NCBI GenBank assembly: GCA_934086815.1
Contig: CAKOIM010000011.1
Location: 1-39,976 of the forward strand
Length of the DNA stretch: 39,976 nt
Direction: 5' to 3'
Source of the DNA: an uncultured Bacilli bacterium
GTDB taxonomy: Bacteria > Bacillota_I > Bacilli_A > RF39 > UBA660
A model generated the notes under the pieces. That model had not been told where the DNA came from. It searched no databases and saw only the letters and a list, made by a program, of their open reading frames with translations. The position numbers and the translations under genes were made by a program. Below, piece by piece: positions 22,881 through 29,832 of the stretch (the stretch's first letter is position 1; every line of letters begins with the position of its first letter).

Positions 22881-24149
22881 TAATGTTTCAATTTCGGTAT
22901 TACTTGTTTCAGGTACATTGCCTAAAAATACTTTTTTAATTCCTTCTTCAGATTCTCCGATATCATCATCAACATCTATAACACGAAGAATTTCTTCAAT
23001 ACTCGTAAGACCTTGAACCACTTTTTCTAAGCCATCTTTTAAAAGAGAAGTTACATCTGATTTGTTATAAACTAAATTTCTTAATTGATCTTTTCTTATA
23101 TTATTTGTTATAGCATCTTTAATATCTTGATTCATTTCTAAGACTTCGTGAAGAGCAACACGTCCTAAATATCCATGTATACATTCACTGCATCCGGTCG
23201 GAGCATATATTTGTTCAATATTTTGATGTAAGACTTTTTCAAATAGTAATTTTTCATAATTGGTTGTCGGTCTTGCGCTTCGACATTTGGGACATAATTT
23301 TTTTACTAATCTTTGAGATATTATCCCTGTTAAAGCACTACCCAACAAATATCTTTCAACTTCCATATCTAATAATCTTTCAATTGTATTTAAAGAATTG
23401 TTAGTGTGAATTGTAGATAATACTAAATGTCCTGTTATTGCGGCTCTTACAGCAATTCTAGCTGTTTCGTTATCACGGATTTCCCCGATCATTATGACAT
23501 CAGGGTCTTGACGAAGAATACTACGCAAAGTGGCTCCGAATGTAAGGCCTATGTCGCTCATTACTTGAACTTGATTAATTCCTTCTATTTTCATTTCCAC
23601 GGGATCTTCAACAGTAATAATATTTCTAGATATCGTATTTAATATTTGTAACATACTATATACCGTTGTTGATTTACCAGAACCGGTAGCCCCAGAAACT
23701 AAAATGATTCCATTGGGCATTGAAATTAATTTTTTGATTTTTTCTAAGTTTTTTTCAGATAATCCTAAAGTTTCGAGTCCTGAACTAGACATTGAATAAT
23801 CCAAAATACGAATAACTATTTTTTCACCATCAACTATTGGTAGAGATGAAACACGTAAATCTAGATCGATGGCATCAGTTAAATTTTTAATAGCACCGTC
23901 TTGAGGAAGTCGTGATTCTGTAATGTTCATTCCAGATATTATTTTGATTCTTGTTAATAAATTTTTCTTTACGAAAGCGGGAACTTTAGCATATTCTAAT
24001 AATTCGCCATCAATTCTAATACGTACATTTAAATCGTTTTCAGTTGGGTCAAAATGAATATCTGATGCTTTTTTGTTTATGGCATCAATAATCATTTCGT
24101 TAACTATTTCTACAACAGGTTTATTTTCGTAGTCAAAATCTCTAAACAT
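22878..24149 (-). CDS. PilB/GspE-type secretion or pilus assembly ATPase
   Basis: Hexameric ATPase that powers assembly of type IV pili, type II secretion or competence pseudopili. Seen: KASDIHFDP near residue 27, ESRLPQDGAI near 78, and Walker A VSGATGSGKSTT near 151-162. LRQDPDVIMIGEIRDNETA carries the Asp-box and Walker B, and AAITGHLVLSTIHTNNS the His-box. A tetracysteine zinc finger (CPKC and CSEC) follows, then GYLGRVALHEVL. The N-terminal MshEN domain of full PilB is absent, giving 423 aa. I start at ATG 24149. A GTG at 24158 is the alternative and is nearer the AAAGGA site at 24163-24168. Longer starts are excluded because the promoter lies within them. No pilin, platform or prepilin peptidase gene is adjacent, so its machine lies elsewhere. 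Confidence 0.88.
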   Translation of the reverse strand: MFRDFDYENKPVVEIVNEMIIDAINKKASDIHFDPTENDLNVRIRIDGELLEYAKVPAFVKKNLLTRIKIISGMNITESRLPQDGAIKNLTDAIDLDLRVSSLPIVDGEKIVIRILDYSMSSSGLETLGLSEKNLEKIKKLISMPNGIILVSGATGSGKSTTVYSMLQILNTISRNIITVEDPVEMKIEGINQVQVMSDIGLTFGATLRSILRQDPDVIMIGEIRDNETARIAVRAAITGHLVLSTIHTNNSLNTIERLLDMEVERYLLGSALTGIISQRLVKKLCPKCRSARPTTNYEKLLFEKVLHQNIEQIYAPTGCSECIHGYLGRVALHEVLEMNQDIKDAITNNIRKDQLRNLVYNKSDVTSLLKDGLEKVVQGLTSIEEILRVIDVDDDIGESEEGIKKVFLGNVPETSNTEIETL

Positions 24150-24179
24150 CTGTATCACACATTCCTTTATTCTTATTCT

Positions 24180-24208
24180 ATTATACACTAAAAGTAAAAA
24201 ATCTACAA
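24180..24208 (-). promoter_or_regulatory. promoter of the pilB-like gene
   Basis: Read on the - strand: TTGTAG (24208-24203), 17-bp spacer, perfect TATAAT (24185-24180). Transcription would start near 24173, giving a leader of about 25 nt. Confidence 0.6.
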
Positions 24209-24267
24209 TTAAAAATTTTACTTGATTAACGTACATTTGTTTGATATACTAGTTGTAGTAAAAATTA

Positions 24268-24296
24268 TTGGCATATCTAATAAATTAGGTTATAAT
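24268..24296 (+). promoter_or_regulatory. sigma-A promoter of the ruvB-folD-thyA operon
   Basis: TTGGCA (24268-24273), 17-bp spacer, perfect TATAAT (24291-24296), 25 bp before the first ATG of the operon. It is divergent from the pilB-like promoter. Confidence 0.75.
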
Positions 24297-24321
24297 AAGT
24301 TTAAAGTATGGTGGTGATAAA

Positions 24322-24858
24322 ATGACTATTGGTATTGATATTGATGATACAATAACTTATACAACGAAAAGAGCAAATGAAATATTACACCAAAATGATG
24401 AATATAAAATGGTAAGAGATTATCATGATTTACCGGATGAGATAAAAAAGGAATTTGTAGATAAGAATTTAGCAACAATTGTGAAAAGTTCTTTATTAAA
24501 AGAAGATGTAAAAGAAGTTTTAAATAAGTGGCATCAAGAGAAAATAAAAATAATTTTTATATCGGCACGTGGAAGTTATGGGCAATATATATCAATACCG
24601 CTTACAAGTTTATATTTTAAAAAGCAGGATATTTATTTTGATGAGTTAATATTTATGAAAGATAAAAAGGGAAGTTGTGCTTATTTTAAAAAAATAGATT
24701 TATTTATAGATGATAAAGAAAGTGTATTAGATGATATTAAAACTTATGGGGTAAAAACTTTAAGAATTACTACGGATAAAAGTAAGCATGATACAGCTAA
24801 AACGTGGCTAGAAATAAAAAAATATGTAGAAGCAATGGGGGATAAATATGGAAGATAG
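24322..24858 (+). CDS. HAD-type 5'-nucleotidase-like phosphatase
   Basis: The 178-aa product starts with IGIDIDDTITYTT, the DxD nucleophile pair of the NT5C/YqfW-like HAD group. It has IIFISARG (motif II, Ser/Thr then Arg) near residue 78, a Lys-rich motif III around FMKDKKGSCAYFKK near residues 112-125, and LFIDDKESVLDDI (motif IV double Asp) near 128-140. The family includes 5'(3')-deoxyribonucleotidases. Its place at the head of an operon that later makes dTMP would fit nucleotide clean-up, but this is inference from context. Its 3' end overlaps ruvB by 11 nt. GGTGGTGA precedes the ATG. Confidence 0.75.
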   Translation: MTIGIDIDDTITYTTKRANEILHQNDEYKMVRDYHDLPDEIKKEFVDKNLATIVKSSLLKEDVKEVLNKWHQEKIKIIFISARGSYGQYISIPLTSLYFKKQDIYFDELIFMKDKKGSCAYFKKIDLFIDDKESVLDDIKTYGVKTLRITTDKSKHDTAKTWLEIKKYVEAMGDKYGR

Positions 24859-25870
24859 AATAATGGATGCAAATAGTATTACCGAAGATAATTTTGATAA
24901 AAATATTCGTCCGGAAAGTTTACAAGAGTATGTTGGGCAAGAAAAAATTAAAGCTAATTTAAAAGTATTTATTGAATCGGCAAAAATGCGAAATGAATCT
25001 TTAGATCATGTTTTATTATATGGGCCTCCGGGGCTTGGAAAAACTACTCTTGCTCATATTATTGCCAATGAATTAGGAAGTAATTTACATATAGCAACAG
25101 GGCCATCGATTGAAAAAAGTGGCGATTTAGCAGCAATATTATCGACGCTTGAACCGGGAGATGTTTTATTTATTGATGAAATACATAGAATACCGTCTTT
25201 TGTTGAAGAAATATTATATTCAGCTATGGAAGATTATCAAATAAGTATAGTAATTGGGACGGAAGGAAAAAGTAAAAGTATAAATATTGATTTACCACCC
25301 TTTACTTTAGTTGGAGCAACAACAAGAGCTGGGGATTTATCAAGTCCCCTTAGAGATAGATTTGGCATAATAAATAAATTAGAATATTATTCTTTTGAAG
25401 AGTTGAAAAATATTGTTATAAGAACGAGTAATGTTTTAAATATGCATATTACAAGTGATGCGGCTAAGGAAATAGCTAAAAGAAGTCGTAAGACTCCAAG
25501 AATTGCCAATCGTTTATTTAAAAGAGTAAGAGATTTTGCTATTGTCGAGGGTGATGGGGAAATTAATATTGATATAACTAATAAAGCTTTAGATAGATTA
25601 AATATAGATACATATGGGTTAGATCGAGTTGATATTGAGTATTTAGAGGCTCTTGTTAATAAGTTTAATGGAGGACCGGTGGGCTTAGAAACTATAGCTT
25701 CGGCTATTGGCGAGGAAACATCTACAATTGAAGATGTTGTTGAACCGTTTTTGCTACAAGAAGGATTTATAAAAAGAACAAGAAGTGGTCGTGTAGCGAT
25801 AGATAAAACCTATAAGCACTTAGGGATTAGTTATAATAAAAGTTTGTTTGAAGATGGAGGATTTTTATGA
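24848..25870 (+). CDS. ruvB: Holliday junction branch migration ATPase RuvB
   Basis: AAA+ motor that with RuvA drives branch migration of Holliday junctions. Seen: NIRPESLQEYVGQEKIK near residues 19-35, and Walker A YGPPGLGKTTLAHI near 58-71. DVLFIDEIHRIP (Walker B) follows near 107, LVGATTRAGDLSSPLRDRFG (sensor 1 and arginine finger region) near 155-174, and TPRIANRLFKRVRDFA (sensor 2) near 216-231. The C-terminal winged helix has GGPVGLETIASAIGEE and LLQEGFIKRTRSGR. Length 340 aa. The start at 24848 has a GGGGGA site within the preceding gene. ruvA, usually its partner in an operon, is not beside it here. Confidence 0.97.
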   Translation: MEDRIMDANSITEDNFDKNIRPESLQEYVGQEKIKANLKVFIESAKMRNESLDHVLLYGPPGLGKTTLAHIIANELGSNLHIATGPSIEKSGDLAAILSTLEPGDVLFIDEIHRIPSFVEEILYSAMEDYQISIVIGTEGKSKSINIDLPPFTLVGATTRAGDLSSPLRDRFGIINKLEYYSFEELKNIVIRTSNVLNMHITSDAAKEIAKRSRKTPRIANRLFKRVRDFAIVEGDGEINIDITNKALDRLNIDTYGLDRVDIEYLEALVNKFNGGPVGLETIASAIGEETSTIEDVVEPFLLQEGFIKRTRSGRVAIDKTYKHLGISYNKSLFEDGGFL

Positions 25871-26685
25871 TTTTAGATGGGAAAAAGTATCGTGATGAAT
25901 TATTAGAAGAATATAAAAGTGTTATTGCTTCTAATAATTTAAAAATTAAATTGGCTATTATACATATTGGAGATGATGAAGCAAGTAATATATATATTAA
26001 AAATAAAATTAATGCTTGTGAAAAAGTTGGTATTGAAGTTTTAAAATATATATATGATGATATAAAAGAGGAAGAATTAGTTGAGTTGATAAATAAATTG
26101 AATAATGATGATGAAGTTACGGGAATAATACTTCAAAGTCCGATACCAAAATATTTAGATTATGATTATTTAAGTAATTTAATAAAATCAAGTAAAGATG
26201 TAGATGGTTTTACAAAAGAAAATGTTTATAATTTGTATTTAAATCGCCAATCTATTTTGCCATGTACTGTTAAAGGAATTATAAAACTTTTAATGCATTA
26301 TAATATAACGTTTGATAAAAAAAATGTCGTAATTGTAGGAAGAGGAAATATAGTTGGTAAACCATTAGCCTTGGCGCTTACTAATTTAAATGCTACGGTA
26401 ACCTTATGTCATTCGCATACTAAAAATATAAAAGAGTGTACAAAAAATGCGGATATAGTTATTGCAGCAACAGGAGTTCCTAATATTATAAATAAAGAAA
26501 TGATTAGAAAAGATGCTATTTTAGTTGATGTAGGAGTAACTAGGGTGGATGGAAAAATAATTGGTGATATAGCTCAGGATTGTCAAGATAAATGTAGTTA
26601 TATTACACCAAACCCAGGAGGTGTTGGGCCAATGACTGTTGCTATGATAATAGATAATTTAATTGAAATGAAAGGAAATAATTAA
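25867..26685 (+). CDS. folD: bifunctional methylene-THF dehydrogenase/cyclohydrolase
   Basis: Interconverts 5,10-methylene-THF and 10-formyl-THF through methenyl-THF, using NADP. Seen: SNIYIKNKINACEKVGIEV near residues 38-56 with the catalytic Tyr and Lys, and GIILQSPIPKYLD near 90-102. DVDGFTKENVYNL follows near 115-127, then VIVGRGNIVGKPLALALTN near 155-173 (Rossmann). The C-terminal NPGGVGPMTVAMIIDN lies near 249-264. Length 272 aa. The start overlaps the ruvB stop (ATGA) and its stop overlaps the thyA start (TAATG). It supplies methylene-THF consumed by the next gene product. Confidence 0.97.
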   Translation: MILDGKKYRDELLEEYKSVIASNNLKIKLAIIHIGDDEASNIYIKNKINACEKVGIEVLKYIYDDIKEEELVELINKLNNDDEVTGIILQSPIPKYLDYDYLSNLIKSSKDVDGFTKENVYNLYLNRQSILPCTVKGIIKLLMHYNITFDKKNVVIVGRGNIVGKPLALALTNLNATVTLCHSHTKNIKECTKNADIVIAATGVPNIINKEMIRKDAILVDVGVTRVDGKIIGDIAQDCQDKCSYITPNPGGVGPMTVAMIIDNLIEMKGNN

Positions 26686-27584
26686 TGTCAAAGTGGGATA
26701 AAGATTATATTAAATTATGTAAAAAAATTTTAAATGAAGGAGTCGAAGTAGAAAATAGAACAGGAATAAATACAATAAAAATCCCTAGTTATCACTTGGA
26801 ATTTAATTTGCAAGAAGAATTTCCTTGTTTAACTACAAAACAACTTTATTTTCGTCAAGCAATTATTGAAATGCTATGGATATATCAAGCTCAATCTAAT
26901 GATGTAAGATGGTTACAAGAACGTAATGTTCATATTTGGGATGAATGGCAAATAAAAGAAGATGGTAAATGGTATGCACATCAAAATGTTTTAGAAAATG
27001 GAAAATTAGTAAAAAAAGATATTGTAAAAGATTTTGGAGTTAAATATGCACATACAATAGGTACGGCATATGGATACATTGTTAATAAGTTTAAGTTAAT
27101 AGATAAGTTAATTAATACTTTAAAAACTAATAAAACGGATAGAAGATTAGTTTTGTCTTTGTGGCAAGATGAATATTTGGATACCGCAGTTTTACCAAGT
27201 TGTGTATGGTCAACTGAGTGGGACGTTACGGATGGATATTTAAATATGTGGGTTCATCAAAGAAGTTGTGATGTACCATTAGGGTTGCCATTTAATGTTA
27301 CTCAATATGCTGTATTATTATCTTTAATTGCGCAAGTTACGAATTTGAAAGTGGGAACAATTAATTATAGTATTAAGGATGCACATATATATGTAAATCA
27401 AGTAGATGGTATAAAAGAACAAATAAAAAGATTTGAAGAACAAGGTGATTTAGAAGCTCCGACGTTATGGATAAACGAAGAAATAAAAGATTTTTATCAA
27501 TTTGATAACTCTAAAGATTTAAAAGATATAAAAGTGCAAAATTATCAACATATGGGGCCAATTAAATTCCCTTTAGCACAGTAG
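26685..27584 (+). CDS. thyA: thymidylate synthase
   Basis: Methylates dUMP to dTMP with methylene-THF, releasing dihydrofolate. Seen: NRTGINTIKIPSYHLEF near residues 23-39 (phosphate-binding Arg) and IWDEWQ near 85. LPSCVWSTEWDV near residues 169-180 holds the nucleophilic Cys. QRSCDVPLGLPFNVTQYAVL near 192-211 binds phosphate and dUMP, and KDAHIYVNQVDGIKEQI lies near 235-251. It ends with KFPLAQ in place of the usual MAV. In place of the canonical PPCH around the nucleophile it has PSCV; the Cys is kept. The length of 299 aa is within the family range. It lies between folD and folA, the two enzymes that feed and regenerate its cofactor. Confidence 0.95.
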   Translation: MSKWDKDYIKLCKKILNEGVEVENRTGINTIKIPSYHLEFNLQEEFPCLTTKQLYFRQAIIEMLWIYQAQSNDVRWLQERNVHIWDEWQIKEDGKWYAHQNVLENGKLVKKDIVKDFGVKYAHTIGTAYGYIVNKFKLIDKLINTLKTNKTDRRLVLSLWQDEYLDTAVLPSCVWSTEWDVTDGYLNMWVHQRSCDVPLGLPFNVTQYAVLLSLIAQVTNLKVGTINYSIKDAHIYVNQVDGIKEQIKRFEEQGDLEAPTLWINEEIKDFYQFDNSKDLKDIKVQNYQHMGPIKFPLAQ

Positions 27585-27590
27585 GTAGTG

Positions 27591-28061
27591 ATGATTAGTT
27601 TAATTGCAGCAATTGGAAAGAATAATGAGTTAGGTAAAGACAATGATTTACTTTGGCATATAAAAGATGATTTAGAAAATTTTAAAAACTTAACTATGGG
27701 TAAATATATAGTTATGGGAGCAAATACTTATTATTCTTTGCCAAAAAAATTAAAGGGAAGAAAATATATAGTTTTATCAAAAAAGATAAAAGTAATTGAA
27801 CAAGGAATGGTATTTAGTTCGTTTGAAGATTTATTAGATTTTATAAAATTGCAAAAAGAAGAAGTTATGATAATTGGGGGAGGATCAATATATTCATTAT
27901 TTATGCCATTTTGTGATAAAATGTATTTAACGGAAATTGAAGATAGTAAAGAAGCTGATGTTTATTTTCCTAAGTTTGATAAAAGAAAATTTCAAAGAAA
28001 AGTATTAAAAGAAAAGAAATGCGGAGATTTAAAATATAAATTTGTCGTATATGAAAGGTGA
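27591..28061 (+). CDS. folA: dihydrofolate reductase
   Basis: Reduces the dihydrofolate made by ThyA back to THF with NADPH. Seen: ISLIAAIGKNNELGKDNDLLW at the N-terminus (written here in part), HIKDDLENFKNLTMGKYIVMG with the conserved Asp and the NADP-binding MGxxTxxS-like MGANTYYSL near residues 42-50. LKGRKYIVLSK follows, then EVMIIGGGSIYSLFMP near residues 95-110 (the GG motif). Length 156 aa. I use ATG 27591; a GTG three bases earlier is the longer alternative. It lies 6 nt after thyA and 6 nt before tmk, so the dTMP cycle is in one transcript. Confidence 0.95.
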   Translation: MISLIAAIGKNNELGKDNDLLWHIKDDLENFKNLTMGKYIVMGANTYYSLPKKLKGRKYIVLSKKIKVIEQGMVFSSFEDLLDFIKLQKEEVMIIGGGSIYSLFMPFCDKMYLTEIEDSKEADVYFPKFDKRKFQRKVLKEKKCGDLKYKFVVYER

Positions 28062-28067
28062 TGAAAT

Positions 28068-28748
28068 ATGAAACGTGGTAAATTAATAGTTATTGAAGGT
28101 ACGGATTGTTCAGGTAAGGAAACACAAGTAAAAAAAGCTGTAGCAAAATTTAATGAAATGGGTATAAAGGTATATAATTATTCTTTTCCTATGTACTCCA
28201 CACCAACAGGAAAAATTATTGGTGGTCCATATTTAGGTAAAGAAAGTATTTGTAGTGGTTGGTTTAGTGAAGGAGCAACAAATGTTGATCCTCTTGCGGC
28301 TAGTGCTTTATATGCTGCGGATAGAAGATATAATATAAATATTATAAATAATCATTTAGAAAATGGTGATATAGTAATTTTAGATAGATATGTTGAATCA
28401 AATATGGCTCATCAAGGTGGAAAGTTAAAAGATCCAAAAGAAAGAGAAAAGATGTATCAAAAATTAGATGAACTTGAATTTGGAATAATGGAACTTCCAA
28501 GACCTGATGCTGTAATATTTTTGTATATGCCATTTGAATATGCGGCTATATTAAAAAAAGATCGAAAAGAAACCCCAGATCAACATGAGTCTAATAAAGC
28601 TCATTTAGAACAAGCGGAAAATGCTTATTTAGAACTTACAAAAAAATATGGCTATAAAAAAGTAAATTGTGTTAAAGATGATATTATAAGAACAATAGAT
28701 GATATTAATGAAGAAGTAGTAGAAAGAATAAAGGAAATTATTTTATGA
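28068..28748 (+). CDS. tmk: thymidylate kinase
   Basis: Phosphorylates dTMP to dTDP. Seen: a P-loop IEGTDCSGKETQ near residues 9-20, where the usual DGxGKT is DCSGKE, and DIVILDRYVESNMAHQG near residues 101-117 with the DRY motif. A lid segment RKETPDQHE is near residues 168-176. PTGKIIGGPYLG near residues 45-56 binds the nucleotide base. The P-loop and the longer insertions resemble a subgroup of dTMP kinase-like proteins in Clostridia and Bacilli; the length of 226 aa is slightly above average. The operon setting after folD, thyA and folA strongly supports dTMP as substrate. It overlaps queA (ATGA). Confidence 0.88.
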   Translation: MKRGKLIVIEGTDCSGKETQVKKAVAKFNEMGIKVYNYSFPMYSTPTGKIIGGPYLGKESICSGWFSEGATNVDPLAASALYAADRRYNINIINNHLENGDIVILDRYVESNMAHQGGKLKDPKEREKMYQKLDELEFGIMELPRPDAVIFLYMPFEYAAILKKDRKETPDQHESNKAHLEQAENAYLELTKKYGYKKVNCVKDDIIRTIDDINEEVVERIKEIIL

Positions 28749-29776
28749 ATATAGAAGAGTATGATTATGAATTACCGGAACATTTTATAGCTCAAACCCC
28801 CCTTAAAAATAGAAGCGATTCTAAACTTTTATTGCTAGATAAAAATAATGGTAATATAAAAGAAGATGTATTTAAAAATATTGCTAATTACTTAGTGCCA
28901 GGGGATGTTTTAGTATTAAACGATACAAAAGTTATACCAGCAAGAATTATTGGTGAAAAAGAGGATACAAAAGCTGTAATAGAACTTTTATTATTAAAAG
29001 ATATTGGCGGTGATGTATGGGAATGTTTAGCTAAACCAGCGAAAAGATTACATGAAGGGACAATTGTATCTTTTAAAGATGGCTTGTTAAAAGCTGAAGT
29101 TGTGAAAAAATTAGCCGAAGGTATAGTACATGTAAAACTAATTTATGAAGGTATCCTTATGGAAATATTAGATGAATTAGGAACAATGCCACTTCCACCA
29201 TATATTCATGAAAAATTAAGTGACCAATCAAGATATCAAACAGTTTATGCTGAAAATATTGGGTCTGCGGCAGCACCTACGGCGGGACTTCACTTTACAA
29301 AAGAATTATTAAACAACTTAAAAGAAAAGGGAATTGAAATACTTTATGTAACATTACATGTAGGTCTTGGAACATTTAGACCAGTCGAGGTAAGTGACAT
29401 AACAAAACATCATATGCATAGTGAATATTATGTAATGAGTGAAGATGTTGCTAATCGTTTAAATAAAGCTAAAGAAGAAAATAAAAATATATATGCAGTT
29501 GGTACAACATCAACAAGAGTTTTAGAAACGGTAATTAAAAAGTATGATAAATTTATTCCTTGTAGTGGTAATACAGATATTTTTATTTATCCAGGATATA
29601 AATTTGGTGCTATAGATGGGTTAATAACTAATTTTCATTTACCTAAAAGCACCTTACTAATGTTAGTTTCTGCTTTGTCAAAGAAAGAATATATTTTGAA
29701 TGCTTATGAATATGCCAAAAGGCATGATTTTCGTTTCTTTTCATTTGGGGATGCGATGTTTATAAAAAAATTTTAG
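28745..29776 (+). CDS. queA: S-adenosylmethionine:tRNA ribosyltransferase-isomerase QueA
   Basis: Adds the ribosyl part of SAM to preQ1 in tRNA to make epoxyqueuosine. Seen: YDYELPEHFIAQTPLKNR at the N-terminus, VLVLNDTKVIPARIIG near residues 56-71 and PLPPYIHEKLSD near 149-160. The block NIGSAAAPTAGLHFT near 174-188 is a family hallmark, with THVGLGTFRPV-like TLHVGLGTFRPV near 204-215. EYYVMSEDVANRLNKA follows, then the C-terminal ITNFHLPKSTLLMLVSAL near 294-311. Length 343 aa. It overlaps tmk and ends the operon. In many Bacillota queA follows ruvAB, so its co-operonic position with ruvB here is a variation of that order. No tgt is adjacent. Confidence 0.97.
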   Translation: MNIEEYDYELPEHFIAQTPLKNRSDSKLLLLDKNNGNIKEDVFKNIANYLVPGDVLVLNDTKVIPARIIGEKEDTKAVIELLLLKDIGGDVWECLAKPAKRLHEGTIVSFKDGLLKAEVVKKLAEGIVHVKLIYEGILMEILDELGTMPLPPYIHEKLSDQSRYQTVYAENIGSAAAPTAGLHFTKELLNNLKEKGIEILYVTLHVGLGTFRPVEVSDITKHHMHSEYYVMSEDVANRLNKAKEENKNIYAVGTTSTRVLETVIKKYDKFIPCSGNTDIFIYPGYKFGAIDGLITNFHLPKSTLLMLVSALSKKEYILNAYEYAKRHDFRFFSFGDAMFIKKF

Positions 29777-29782
29777 TTAAAC

Positions 29783-29812
29783 TTGCATAATAAATAGTTT
29801 TTGTGTTACCAT
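29783..29812 (+). promoter_or_regulatory. promoter for ppdK
   Basis: TTGCAT (29783-29788), 18-bp spacer, TACCAT (29807-29812) preceded by TG one base away (extended -10). Confidence 0.45.
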
Positions 29813-29832
29813 TAAACTGGAGGATAGATTAG

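Noticed and set aside
24150..24236. 29-residue N-terminal extension of the PilB-like ATPase
   Set aside because: The promoter's TATAAT and -35 lie inside this stretch, so it cannot be translated from that promoter.
26685..27584. ThyA inactive because PCH is replaced by SCV
   Set aside because: The nucleophilic Cys, the phosphate arginines and the QRSCD block are kept, and the operon supplies its cofactor, so I read it as a normal variant.
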